Below, in pieces: positions 11,485 through 23,144 of a DNA stretch of 64,000 nucleotides. Both the position numbers and the translations under genes were made by a program. This DNA is from Lasioglossum baleicum (taxonomy: Eukaryota; Arthropoda; Insecta; Hymenoptera; Halictidae), in assembly GCF_051020765.1 (NCBI RefSeq), contig NC_134929.1, positions 5,606,786 to 5,670,785 of the forward strand, read 5' to 3'. The notes under the pieces were generated by a model. That model saw only the letters and a program-made list of their open reading frames with translations. It was not told where the DNA came from and did not search any database. Every line of letters starts with the position of its first letter. Positions within the stretch are counted from its first letter, which is position 1.

Positions 11485-13658
11485 ATGTCTGACAGTGAGA
11501 ATTGTGTAACGGCATTGAGTAACACAGATGCAAGTGTTGTGCGGGCAAAGCGATTTAAAAGTAATGTTTGGCAATACTTTGAAAAAATAAATGCTGAAAG
11601 TGCACAATGTAAGGTGTGTCAAAAATGTTTCAAAACAAAGCATTGCAGCACAAGTTCTCTTCTTCGTCATTTGAAATCTATGCATAGTGCTGCAATCAAT
11701 TTACCATTACCAAATGGAGCAGGGTCTAGTAAAGATACCAATACTGTCTATTTGGACAACAATTCAGTTCGTGCAAAACAAATAAAAAACGTAATTGCAC
11801 GTATGATGACATTGGATTTACAACCTTACAGCCTTGTCAATGATGTGGCATTTCGAGAATTGGTGCATATCACTGATCCACGGTACAAAATTCCGTCCAG
11901 AAGTACTATTGCTCGCACAATAATTCCAGCCATGTACAAAGACGTAAAAGAGCAAATTAAAAATAAAATATCTGAAGGTATGAATTATATACAAATATAC
12001 ATATATTTTTCCTTATAACATTTTTTTCTGAATACTTTACTATTAAAATTTGATTATATACATTTTATATTATTTTTTAATATTAACATTATTTTTTTTA
12101 ATATTAGCATTATTTTTTTTTTAATATTAATATTATTTACTTTTTTTAATATTAGCATTAAATGAAGATAGTGTATTTGCATTTACGACGGACGGATGGA
12201 CATCAAGAGCAGTCCAGAGTTATATTTCTTTAACTGTCCATTATGTAACAAAAGAGTTTGAATTAAATCATCACATGTTGGATTTAAAACATGTACCGCA
12301 GAAACATACACATAAATATCTTCAAAGCGCGATAATACAGTGTTTTAACTCCTGGGACATAGATTTAGGAAAACCAGTTTTCTTCACGACTGACAATGGT
12401 CGCAATATAGCAAAAGCTATCAACACCTATAATAATTGGACTAGAATTTCATGCTTCGGCCATTGTTTGCAGTTAGCCATTAAATGCTCACTTAAAAATT
12501 TTCCGCAATATGAAGCATTAAGACAGAAATGTAGATCTATAGTCACTTTTTTTTCCAAGTCGACCACCAGCAGAGAAAAATTTATAAATTTGCAGAAGTC
12601 TATAAATCCAGATGTAACTCCCCTAAACCTAGTACAAGAAGTAGATACCAGATGGAATTCGACATATTTTATGTTCGACAGATTTATTGCTTTGCACACA
12701 GCATTAAATGTAATGTTGTGTGAAGAAAATACACCAGACAACCTTTCGACAGACGAGTGGAACTTTTTAAAATGTGTAAATTCAATTCTGGAACCTTTAA
12801 AAGACGCAACGGAAATTATGAGCGGGGAAAGATATCCGACGATTTCGCAATACTTTCCAATGTACTATGCGTTAATGAATGTGCTGCAAGTACAAACGGA
12901 AGAAAATTCTTTAATTGTTGATATTTCCAATAAAGTCAGGAACGCGTTAAAGGTAGTTTCAATAGTTTATCTACCGAAATAAAACAAGTTTTACAGAAAA
13001 AAGTCAAATATTCTAATAAAATACGATATCTCACTTATAGGAACGTTTTCAACCAATAGAGCAAGATCCACTATATATTTGTGCTACGGTGTTGGACCTC
13101 AGATACAAGGATCAGATGTTCTCATGTGAACAAAAACAAATAATGTATAGGAAACTGAATGAGGAAATTTCTATAAATAGTATAAATACAGAACCGACAA
13201 GCGATAAAGACCAAGAATCAAGTACGAGTGGTAATAGAAAGATAATAACTATAATATTTCCTTATTAATTTTATCAATCGTATAATGCATCTGTATATAT
13301 TATAAATTCTTGATTAGGTGAAAGAAAATCAAAATTATTAAATTTCATCAAAAATACATTAGGAAACACAGAAAGACACGCGGAAACATTTCATAGCAGA
13401 AAAGATAGGGAAATAGCGATGTATTTGTCCGAAAGCGTTGTTTCCACGGATATTAATATTATGCACTGGTGGAAATCGAATCGTTCAAGATTTCCACTAT
13501 TATCCACAGTGGCGAGACGTTTTCTAGCCATACCTGCGACACAAGTAACCAGTGAACGGTTATTTAGTACATCCGGAAATATAGTTACAAACACGAGAGC
13601 AAGATTATGTCCGGACAATGTGGAGCAACTATGTTTCCTTCATAATAATTTAAAATAA
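11485..13658 (+). CDS. hAT-1 transposase, BED finger, four exons, apparently intact
   Basis: The enzyme excises and reinserts hAT DNA. Splicing exons 11485-11977, 12156-12952, 13041-13230 and 13318-13658 gives 1821 bases: 606 codons plus a stop, with no internal stop. Introns are GT-AG with phases 1, 0 and 1. The N-terminus has a BED zinc finger (CKVC, then HLKSMH). TTDGWTS and TTDNGRN fall in the RNase-H-like core, followed by CFGHCLQLA, VDTRWNSTYF and VLDLRYK. The C-terminus is the hAT dimerisation domain (PATQVTSERLFSTSG). The protein is ZBED-like and full length for the group. The start ATG at 11485 precedes the BED finger by about 25 residues. Intron positions are inferred from splice consensus and frame. 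Together with intact ends and target duplication this could be an active copy. Confidence 0.9.
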
Positions 13659-14771
13659 ATGGATTAAGAAAACATAAATATGCTTTTATATTTTGTTACT
13701 ACTTACTACCCACTTAATTCTCTATATGTGTAATACGGCTTATATCGGTTACGCTTACGGTTCTTAAGAACCGATATTATTTCGGTTCTATAACTGTTAT
13801 TTTTCAGTTGTATGTATTATAGATTTCGCTTCCGGATTCGGTTATGATTCGGTTCTGTCATTCCGTATTCTGCCGGGCTGAAGAACATGTAATATTGTAT
13901 TATTCAAGGCGTGTATATTACTGTATATATATTATGTTTTTTGGTCGTTACAGATATTTATTTATTTAAATAATCGTTTTGACAATAAATTCTTATTGAA
14001 ACAATAATTCAAATAATGTAAAATAAACAAGTTTCTATACATTATAAAAATTTATTTATTTAAAAATTGTTTAAATAAATAATAATAAATAGCTATATAA
14101 ATAATAAGTATACAAACGGATTTATATACATTATATTTTGCAGCATAAAAATTTATTTAAATAATTGTTTAAATAATAAATACGTATTTAAATAATGAGT
14201 ATATAAATAAAATTGTAAATATTATAAAAGATTATTTATTTAAAAAATTGTTCAAATAAAGAATAATAATAGATAATAGTTTAATAATACATAATAATAC
14301 AAATTTTTGTAATTATTTGTTCAAAATGTTGATTTATATAACATTATAAAAAATCATCGAAATCATCAGAATCATAGCCGAAACCGAAATCAACAACCGA
14401 AATGTATATGTATATATATATATTGTATATTTCATCTTATAAAACCGAGTACATAATTCAGGACCGCATTAGTGCGAATTACGAATCGTATGTTTAATCA
14501 CGAGTATAAAAAGATCGCGTCCGAGTTTGGCTAATCTATGTAATAATGTAATCCGAATATCTCCGGCTATCCGTGACGATCAAGCATCCGACGCGATCAA
14601 GCTACCCGATGCGATCAAGCTACCCGATGCGATCAAGCTACCCAATGCGATTAAGCTACCCGATGCGATCAAGTTACTCGAACATTCAGATGTCTCGAGT
14701 ACTCGCTCGAGCTCGCTCGACTTTCTCCGGCTCGACCCGAACCCGTATATGCGGGAACCCGCGCACCCCTA
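13228..14771 (+). repeat. hAT-1 right arm: transposase 3' end and right terminus
   Basis: Partner of the arm at 9547-11135. It starts two bases before intron 3 and ends at the right terminus. It differs from the left arm mainly in the number of minisatellite units and a few substitutions. Confidence 0.95.
14578..14690. repeat. 18-bp minisatellite near the right end of hAT-1
   Basis: Inverted counterpart of 9652-9786 with about five units such as CGATGCGATCAAGCTACC. One unit carries substitutions (CAATGCGATTAAGC). Confidence 0.9.
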
Positions 14772-15868
14772 GTCCTAGCATAACGGTCTAAGACCGATAT
14801 TTTTTCGGTCCTATATCGGTTTTCATATCGGTTCTAATACTTTGTTGCTCAGCCGATGCTTTAGGCACAGCGACTTCTAAGAGTCGGCCGATGCTTTGTA
14901 ATCGGTGGCAAAGAGACCGGCACCTTATTGTCGATTGCCGACGCGACTGTTGACTCGACGTCATCGGTGACGCTTTTGCGGGGATACCAATCAGAATGAT
15001 TTCTGGTAAAACAAAACACATCCTCTTGGACACAAGACTCACCACTCTGCAAGCGAAAACCTAGAGCCTAGAGAGAAGCTCAGCAACTTTCGTAGTGGCA
15101 AGTGGCAATTTTCGTTTTATACACACACCATCTATTTTTAATATATATATATATTAGTTAGTTACAAAGTGCAAGTGTTATTTTCAACGTCACCATCACC
15201 ATCGTCTAAAACTAGCCCTCACGACATTAATTTGCCGTCGAGCGCACCGGTCATCACAGCCTCGATTTTTCTATGCAATCAAGTCGCGAGTTTGCTATCG
15301 CACAAAATTATTAATTACTTAAGTGTTAAACTATAACATAATGGGCAGAAAACAATGCGATATTGTACGTAAATATTTCAAAAATAATAACAATAACATA
15401 GAGAAAATGCAGTGCACCATTGAAAACTGTTCTGCAGAAATTTCAGTATGTAGACAATATATTTCAATTTTTATATTTGTTTAAAAAAAAATTTTAAAGC
15501 TCTGACATTTCCTTAATTTTGTAAATTTAATATTTTAGAACCACTCCACAAATTTATTAAGGCACTTGGAAAACTATCACCCTAATAGCTTTACCATCGT
15601 TATGATGGAAAAAGAGGTACGAAAAAGATGTTGTGAAGAAGCTACAAGTAGTAAACATGATAACAAGAACAAGAGAGTAAAATTGGATGTAATGAATGCT
15701 TGTATAAGATTAATAACAATTCACGGCAGACCTTTTTCTTTAATGGATGACAAAGCATTCCGCGATATCATAAATATGATACCCAACAAAGAATTAATTA
15801 ATTAATTCACACAAAGTTCGAGAACAAGTAATGGTATGTACATAACAATAAACTATAAATTGTTAATT

Positions 15869-16346
15869 GGGCGAAGTTTCCGTTTACGTCCGTGCTCAGA
15901 ATTGAATGAAATTTTGGGAATAGGTTCTTTTTTGACTAAAATAATGACTGTCAGAAGGACTTTCTCTTTTGTAGGTAAAAATATAAGTATATAATTAAAA
16001 TAAAATAAAATACTACTCCTGGATTTTCGTATCCCTGGTCGCCCCCCCCCCCCTACCACCTAATCTTAAGTAATTCTGATCGCATAATCTTCCCATTGTA
16101 GATATTCAATTAATTGGTTTAACTATTGGAATTTTGGAAACATTTCATATTAATCTCCAGAATATACATATTTGATATTTTCAACTAATTGCAAAAATGG
16201 TAAGGTAGGGACTGACATTGACATGGTAAAATATTTTTTTTCGAGTCGCCAAAAATCCTTCTGACAATCATTATTTTAGTCAGAAAGGAACCTATTTCCA
16301 AAATTTCATCCAATTCTGAGCACGGACGTAAACGGAAACACAGCCT
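15869..16346. mobile_element. 480-bp MITE in the hAT-2 intron
   Basis: The left end GTTTCCGTTTACGTCCGTGC is inverted at the right end (about 16321-16341). The arms are roughly 95 bases and the centre includes a C-run at 16041. Flanking AATT-like bases may be the target duplication, but I could not fix its length. Confidence 0.75.
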
Positions 16347-16352
16347 AAATTA

Positions 16353-17416
16353 CACTGTCCAACAGCCAAAAAGTATTTCGATTCCCACTATGCGATTCTT
16401 GTAGAATTTTCCGCGCTGATTCCGAATCTGGTTTTAATTTTTTTCCTATACGTCCAGTTTTTGAGAAAATGGAGTTTAAAAAAAGACATATTTTTCAACT
16501 TTAAACAAATATTGCGATGTTATTATAAAAGATATTGAATTGTTCTTTACAGCAAAAGATTCTGTAGACTTTCCCGAATACAGTGATATCAAATATTAAT
16601 ACATTATGATTGTTTAAACATGTTTACACAATGATTAAAGACGGAGATGCACCACTTTTGCACCAATTTTTGCGGATATTTTCGAATTTATCTCAATAAA
16701 TAAGGGTCCAGCGAAAAATTGAACTATACCACGCGAAAGAGCAGAATTTTATCTTGAGAAACCCCCCTGTGAAGTTTGCATGGTCGACGTTTTCTTCGAA
16801 CCAAAAAGCAAAATATCTTCGCGCGACATGAGTTTCCGCCAGTGGCGCTCGGGACGGGACACGGCGCAGCGACGGGATACGGAGCGGCGAACGACCGCTC
16901 TGGTGGTGAGCGCCACTGGTGACAACTCATGTCGGGCGAAGATATTTTGCTTTCTGGTTCGAAGAAAACGTCGACCATGCAAACTTCACAGGGGGGTTTC
17001 TCAAGATAAAAGTCTGCTCTTTCGCGTGGTATAGTTCAATTTTTCGCTGGACCCTTATTTTTTGAGATAAATTCGAAAATATCCGCAAAAATTGGTGCAA
17101 AAGTGGTGCATCTCCGTCTTTAATCATTGTTTAAACATGTTTAAACAATCATAATGTATTAATATTTGATATCACTGTATTCGGGAAAGTCTACAGAATC
17201 TTTTGCTGTAAAGAACAATTCAATATCTTTTATAATAACATCGCAATATTTGTTTAAAGTTGAAAAATATGTCTTTTTTTTAAACGCCATTTTCTCAAAA
17301 ACAGGACGTATAGGAAAAAAATTAAAACCAGATTCGGAATCAGCGCGGAAAACTCTATAAGAATCGCATAGTGGGAATCGAAATACTTTTAAAATGTTGA
17401 AATTTGTTGGACAGTG
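16353..17416. mobile_element. Palindromic CACTG element, copy 1 (1064 bp), probable CMC/Chapaev3 type
   Basis: The element begins CACTGTCCAACA and ends with its reverse complement, flanked by TTA (16350-16352 and 17417-17419). It is almost all palindrome: arms of about 500 bases meet near 16870 in a GC-rich centre. There is no transposase. CAC termini and 3-bp TWA duplications fit the Chapaev3 group of the CMC superfamily; PIF/Harbinger also duplicates TWA, so the call is provisional. A longer copy lies at 37751-40880. Confidence 0.85.
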
Positions 17417-18912
17417 TTATTTACTATCGTGCTACTTTCTTACAGATAAAAGCAAATACGATAAGACAAGAAATTAAAAACGAAATTAGTGGAAAATTGG
17501 TGTCCCTAAAAGTAGATGCCGCATCATGTATGGGGCGTTCATTTTTGGGGATAAATATTCAATTTATAGCCGCACAAAAAATTGAAATTCGGACCATAGG
17601 TGTGATAGAATTATTGGAAAGGCATACCGCTGAACATTTAAAATTTGTAATTATGCATACATGCAGCAAATTTAATGTTTCTAAGAAACAAATATATAGT
17701 GTAACAGTTGACAATGCTGCAAATATGCTGAAATGTATAAGAATCTTAAATGAAGAATGTGAATCTGATTCCGAAGGCGATGTAATAGAACAATCGCAAA
17801 ACATTGATGTTTTATTACTTGATCCCGAAGGAGAAGGATGTGATGTAGCAATTTTTGATACATTAAGGGAAACAGAATTTGTTATTACTACTATTAGATG
17901 TGCTGCCCACACATTACAACTTGCTATATGCGATTTTTTAAAGAGAAGAGAGATAGCTGAGATAATAGGAAAATGTAGGGAAATTGTTAAAAAATTGCGA
18001 ACACCAATTTTAAAATCAACGTTATCTGCATTATGTAAAAAAAATGCAATTTTGGATTGTTCAACAAGGTGGAATTCAACTTTGGACATGTTGGAAAGAC
18101 TGGTCGAAATAAAACAATTTTACACACAGATTGATGATGAAGAATTGAAGTTCTCAGACATAACGTGGAGTAAAATTATTGAATTAATTAAGGTTTTGAC
18201 ACCTGCCCGAATTGCGACTAAGAAATTACAACGCGAACATTTAACTCTTGGCGATCTTTATGAAATCTGGGAGAGATGTATCATAGAAACAAGTAAACAC
18301 GAAAATGAATTCAATCTACCTATAATTAGTAACATGCAACATAGGAAAAAAAAATTATTTCAAAATGATACATTTTTATCAGCTATATTTTTGGACCCAA
18401 GATATAATGTTATATTATCTGATGAGGAAATAGGGAAAGCAAAAAATTGTATATTACTTACATTTCAAAGAATTAACAAAATGTGTAGTAATTTAGCAAG
18501 CACATCAAATCACGTTTCTACTTGTAACTTAAATGAAGCCACTCATACATATAATGAAGAGGAAGATGATTTTGAATTGTTACTGCAAGATGCGGCAGCG
18601 AAACGCATATCGAGCAACACATTGCAATGCTTAACAATTAAAAATGAACTTAATGAGTATTGCCAAGAACCTCGAGTTCCGAAGACGATGGATATTATCC
18701 AGTATTGGGAAGGAAAAAAAATTAATTTACCTAAATTATATAAGGTGGCCTGTGTAATTTTGGCTGTTCCGCCAACTCAGGTTAGTGTGGAAAAACTATT
18801 TTCCGCACTAAAATTTAATTTATCTCCACACCGATCGAGCATGTCGTCGAATATTGTAGATGATATTTTATTAATTCGTTTGAACATGCCAAAGCTACAT
18901 AACGAAAATTAA

Positions 18913-19600
18913 AATTACAATAAAAAAAGTAAAAGTAAAAACTAAAAAATGCTATGAACTATGTCTTTTTCTTTCCCATACGCTCTCCTTCTTTGCGTCG
19001 CAATTTTTGATAGTTCATTATTTTTTCTATGATTTTCTATTATTCTATCATTGAAACAATTGGCTTGTGATAGCTAAAATATGATATAAATATTCGTGAT
19101 TCAGTTTTGTCTAAATGTCTTTTAAATACTGCACCGAGAGTTGTTCCTGATCTTATTGTCGCTTCATTAGGATTATTTACCATTTCCAATCTTAATTTAC
19201 TTCTAAACATTACTAGACTGCAAGAAGTTTCACTTTTGCCGCGCGTGGTTTTTTTTGAAAAATTCAAAAGACTACGTATGTCATGTGGTAGGGCGTAATG
19301 CTTCGGAGTTGGGCCTTTCGAAAATTTCGTTATTTTTGCGGTAGGACGCACCGTTCTCGAGATACAGCCATTTTTTATTTAAGACTAGCTCGGCCTACCA
19401 TCCCCACCACTTCCGTTACGCATTTTCGTATCGCGAATTCCGTGACGCGAATTAGGCCTACACCCTGCCAAAAGAAGTTTTACTTCAAAAATAGTCAATA
19501 ATGTATACATTTATTGTTATAATAAAACAACTTTCAATTATGACCAAAATATAACCGTTTTTAATGTTGGTAGTTATTTTCGGACCCGTTTCAAGCCCTG
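18913..19600. other. hAT-2 3' region, no gene recognised
   Basis: Between the transposase stop and the right terminal repeats lie about 690 bases. They include GCACCGTTCTCGAGATACAG, a tract typical of dispersed insect repeats. The small open frames on both strands lack motifs. Confidence 0.4.
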
Positions 19601-19838
19601 ATTGCTATAACTTGAAACTTAGAACTTAGAACCGATATGAGGACCGATATAGGACCGAAAAAATAACGGTCCCAGACCGTTATGCTAAGACCGATATCCA
19701 TGTACGAAGGACCGTAATCGAAACCGATATCAACCAAAATTTCGGGCCTTCATAACAGTTATTCAGAATATCGGTCCTTCATAACTGTTTCAAGGACCGA
19801 AACCGATATCATAACTGTTTTCAAGCCCTGGCAGGATC

Positions 19839-19956
19839 TCGTTCTCCAACCGAAGCAGAGATGGACGAGTTCGAAGAACACGCAACCATCCACAAAGGAT
19901 ATTTCGATTCGTCGGAGGACGAAATAATTAAAAAAAACTGGAATTTATTCTGCGAG
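19839..19956 (+). pseudogene. Putative host exon split by hAT-2 (right part; left part at 9359-9379)
   Basis: Joining 9359-9379 to 19839-19956, which is the target site before hAT-2 inserted, gives an uninterrupted frame. It is preceded by an acceptor-like CCAACACAG and followed by a donor-like GAG/GTTTGT. The peptide contains SPTEAEMDEFEEHA and SSEDEIIKKNWNLFCE. The second part resembles the start of Myb-like repeats of the TTF1 type, but this is only a resemblance. The exon may be inactivated by the 10-kb insertion, or may belong to a duplicated gene copy. Confidence 0.45.
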
Positions 19957-20212
19957 GTTTGTCATTTGACACCATTATAGTGTTACGACGGGAAGAGATG
20001 AAGTTGCCTCCCCCTGAAGCTATCGCAGAGATCCGACGGAAGTCGTCTGTCAATCGATGCTGCGGTTCCCGAACAACAAGGTTGTTGTTGTCAAGAGGAC
20101 AGCTGACAGACACTCTCGAGCCTTTATTAACTTAATATAAACAATTAACGCCCCCCCCCTCATCGGGGCGCGGTAAAATTATCAAACGTTGACCGATCCG
20201 CGGCGATAAAAA

Positions 20213-20227
20213 GATTGGGGAGCACTG
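20213..20227. mobile_element. Possible isolated hAT terminus
   Basis: ATTGGGGAGCACTG reads, on the other strand, as a hAT end of the CAGTG type. No matching partner end was found nearby, so it is a remnant or chance. Confidence 0.3.
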
Positions 20228-20524
20228 ATCTATGCAACATACCACAGAGAGGAACTATTTTCCAATTCAACGCGTACCGATTTTACAAGAAGAGAGAGGG
20301 GGGAGCAGCCTTATCCTTCACGAGAGGGATTTGAGGATATACGGTTCCATAGAACGGAATCTACGAAGAAAATCAAGGAGGACGTCAGCAGACGAAGGGA
20401 TCACGCGGCCGAAGACAATATCAGTCACAACGAGCTACAAAGGACCTAATAATTTTATAAATTGTTTATAATAATGTACATTACGTTAGAATCGATAAAA
20501 TTATTAACGACATTGTATCAATAT

Positions 20525-20705
20525 TTAGGTACCCATAGTTACGACAGAATAGCTCAGCTATTACAAGAGATTCATATGGAGTATAATTTAAGTCACCCAA
20601 AACTTACTACAACGGTGACAGACAATGCCAGTAATTTTATGAAGGCATTTAAAATTTTCGGAATTGAAGACTCATCATCTGACGACGACGAGAATGCACA
20701 CGATA
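20525..20705 (+). pseudogene. hAT transposase fragment
   Basis: The peptide LGTHSYDRIAQLLQEIHMEY followed by TTTVTDNASNFMKAFKIFG is the central RNase-H-like part of a hAT transposase, with the second catalytic Asp in VTDNASN. The flanking domains are missing. It probably belongs to the element whose end lies at 21575. Confidence 0.8.
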
Positions 20706-21404
20706 TAGACTATAGACGAAGATTCATTGTGCCATTTACCATCTTCTCCTTTCCTGTTAACAATTAGGTGAAACAACCCATTAGGGAGTAGAGTCTCTCC
20801 GAACCCAAATTAAGGAATATAATTATTTCTGGCATTGCCTACGTGAATCCGCGTGTATCTCAATCGGACTTTCGTCAGAGTGAAATACACGTAGGCAATT
20901 CGTAACACATACAAAGAAATAATATTAATTAACCAGTACTGTAAGTACTGTAAGAAGTATAGGAGGACACCATAACAATCCTATCTCAAAACTTTTTCAA
21001 GCAGCATACAAAAAAATTGTTAGTATGTACGTACACACTAGCTCGTTACAAGCTAATTGTATTGAGCAAATACCGATTATTATTTTAGCTAGAAGTGAAA
21101 GAATTGAAATGAGAGTCATTTTGAAAAGTAATGGTAATCGTTTTTGTGAAATATCAAATAATTAGGTACAATAAATATTTAAGAAATAATCAATATTTCC
21201 CAATATATAATGTATTTAATAAATAATAAATATTTCCTAGTGAAAACTACATTATTAATGTATAAGTGGCAAGTTTCATAAGAGTTGTAATTGAATAAAT
21301 AATAAATATTTCCTAACATATGCTTTTTGTTTGTTCTTTTTACACATTTCCATTGAATAGGTATCTAATTACCTTTTTTTAATGCTATTTTAGCGTTAAG
21401 TAAT

Positions 21405-21575
21405 TGCAACTACCCGTTACAATTACTTGTAATTGCATTAAAATTACTTGGAGAGAAATTGCAGAAATAAAATAAAATTATAGTTAAAATTAGCAATTTT
21501 ATTTTTGCAATTTCAAATTACAGTAATTGGCAACTAATTGTAATTGTAATTGAAATTACATTTTGCCCAACTCTG
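21405..21575. mobile_element. Right end of a hAT element (CAGAGTTGGGCAA type)
   Basis: The sequence ends TTTTGCCCAACTCTG after an AT-rich run of TAATTGTAATTG motifs. This is a common hAT terminus with subterminal motifs. The left end was not found; the transposase scrap at 20525-20705 is probably its remnant. Confidence 0.55.
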
Positions 21576-21819
21576 TGCGTGAAAAAAAACACAAACGTGT
21601 GCGCCGAACACATATCGTAAATCGATCGACACTCGTGTTCGTGTTTGGGCGATGCTCGTTTTTCTTCGCAAGTAAAAAACAAGGAAAGACATACCAACCA
21701 AATCGCATCATAGCAACGCAAACCTGTGCGTCCAGAGGCACAGAAAAGAGCTACGACAAATGGAGTATTTCAGTGGGAGAAAGCGATAAAAGATGAAATC
21801 GACTCCCTAATACATATAT

Positions 21820-23137
21820 CAGTGGTCGGCACGGAGGAGACTCTGCAGGCCGTTTTCGGCTCGCGCCGCCTCTTTTCACCGACCGCACGTCCCGTTCCCC
21901 GTAACGGCCCTAGTCCTCGAGGCAGCTCAGGCCCGTACCTATCCCAGACCATATGAACTGCGCGTGGCGCATTAGGGCGACACCCGTATCAATAGGTTTC
22001 CACATTACCATTGAGGTACTATTGTAAATGCGTTTTTTTATGTGGTTTCCCCTGTAGGCCTATTCCACTCTGTTGCATGACAATTTCTGAAACTAACTTT
22101 GAACAATAAACACGGAAAAGAGAGATATATATATATATATATATAACTTTGACAAATACTTCTGATAGAATAATCAGGAAAAACGCTTTATTTTATTTAT
22201 ATATGTTCACAAATAATAAACTTTATTTCTCTTATACAATAACGTGGCGTGTATATCGGAAAACTCTTCTTGACGACTACGCAATGCACTAGTCAAGTTG
22301 CCTTCCCTAACCTTACATACATCCTTGGTCAAGATGACAACTAAAGTACAGTTTACAAAATCATATTTCAACAACTTCGATAACCGTTTCACTGATTTCG
22401 ATTCCCTTAAAAATGATTTCAGACTATTTCAGAACCCCCTCGCGGCCATAATCGAAGAACAAGCTTCCGAGTATCAAGAGGAACTTCGCGATTTTCATCA
22501 AAAAGTTCCTCTGAAGACTAGGGAAGAAAACAGTGTCGAATGTTTTAAAATATTAAATGAATCAAGATATCCTCTCCTCAGAAATTTCGCACTGAGAATT
22601 TTTTCAATGTTCGGATCGACATATCTGTGCGTATGTTCGTTTTATAAAATGCGGAATATTAAATCGGAAAAGCGCACCCGGTTGAATGACGCTTCTTTAT
22701 CGTCTGCGATGCGAGACGCGACATCTAATCTTTCATTTGATATATCTGATATTCCGAGTACATCTAAACGTCCACGAAGAAGTTTGTCTGAATGACTGTT
22801 TAAAATTTTGGCAATGGAATTAAGAAGTAGTTCTCTCTCTCTCTCTCTCTTCCGCATTTATTGTTCAAAGTTAGTTTCAGAAATTGTCATGCAGCAGAGT
22901 GGAATAGGCCTACAGGGGAAAACACATAAAAAAAACGCATTGACAATAGTACCTCAACGGTAATGTGGAAACCTATTGATACGGGTGTCGCCCTAATGCG
23001 CCACGCGCAGTTCATACAGTCTGGGATATGTACGGGCCTGAGGACTAGGGCCGTTACGGAGAGCGAGACGTGCGGTGGGAAAAGGAGGCGGCGCGAGCCG
23101 AGAGCGGCCTGCAGAGTCTCCTCCGTGCCGACCACTG
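21820..23137. mobile_element. Palindromic hAT-type element A (1318 bp)
   Basis: The ends CAGTGGTCGGCACGGAGGAG are inverted, with arms 21820-22110 and 22862-23137. The flanks ACATATAT and ACATATAC are an 8-bp target duplication with one mismatch; the right one includes the first base of element B, so A landed after B. The arms share segments with element H at 59478-59966 (ATAGGTTTCCACATTACC, GGAATAGGCCTA). The centre carries the 3' end of a transposase gene. Confidence 0.88.
22330..22795 (+). pseudogene. C-terminal hAT transposase remnant, GTF2IRD2/FAM200-like
   Basis: The encoded segment includes LKNDFRLFQNPLAAIIEEQ, YPLLRNFALRIFSMFGSTYLC and KSEKRTRLNDASLSSAMR. This is the dimerisation end of the hAT group that includes vertebrate GTF2IRD2 and FAM200. 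The usual CEQxFS tract is altered to CVCSFYK. Only the last 160 or so codons remain inside element A, so this is a deletion derivative. Confidence 0.82.
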
Positions 23138-23144
23138 ACATATA

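Larger units (their letters stand above)
9547..14771 (+). mobile_element. hAT-1: palindromic hAT transposon (5225 bp) with intact transposase gene
   Basis: Both ends read TAGGGGTGCGCGGGTTCCC (inverted at the right). The flanks GTCCTAGC (9539-9546) and GTCCTAGC (14772-14779) are a perfect 8-bp target duplication. The element lies inside the left terminal region of hAT-2. It has two inverted arms, 9547-11135 and 13228-14771, around a unique centre of about 2.1 kb holding most of the transposase gene. The arms encode identical stretches of protein, so the inverted duplication is recent or has been homogenised. The termini resemble other TAGGGGTG hAT elements of the Ac group. Confidence 0.95.
15341..18912 (+). 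pseudogene. hAT-2 transposase gene, three exons, frameshift in exon 2
   Basis: Exon 1 (15341-15445) encodes MGRKQCDIVRKYF and the first half of a BED finger (CTIENC). Exon 2 (15539-15833) completes it (HLENYH) and continues to MIPNKELIN. An AATTAATT slippage near 15797-15806 then shifts the frame, with the expected SHKVREQVM in the next frame. The intron 15834-17445 has swollen because two elements inserted into it. Exon 3 (17446-18912) is open and encodes LVSLKVDAAS, VTVDNAANM, CAAHTLQLAI, CSTRWNST, a LDPRYN block and the dimerisation domain (PPTQVSVEKLFSAL). The family is hAT; the lesion is a single short one and could also be a sequencing error. Confidence 0.88.
9380..19830 (+). mobile_element. 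hAT-2: hAT transposon carrying three nested insertions
   Basis: The ends are CAGGGCTTGAAA and its reverse complement, inside longer inverted terminal regions of about 240 bp rich in ACCGATAT-type tracts. The flanks GCAGGATC (9372-9379) and GCAGGATC (19831-19838) form a perfect 8-bp target duplication, the hAT hallmark. Removing hAT-1 (9547-14771 plus one duplication), the MITE at 15869-16346 and the palindrome at 16353-17416 leaves an element of about 3.7 kb. Its transposase gene runs 15341-18912. It sits inside what looks like a host exon. Confidence 0.93.

Noticed and set aside
9547..14771. Palindrome as a pure assembly artefact
   Set aside because: Arms differ in minisatellite units and a few bases, and the outer 8-bp duplication is present, so a real insertion is more likely; long reads should still be checked.
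19980..20907. Possible LTR from TGTTACGA to TCGTAACA
   Set aside because: The ends are inverted, but the flanks do not form a target duplication and a hAT fragment lies inside; the match may be chance.
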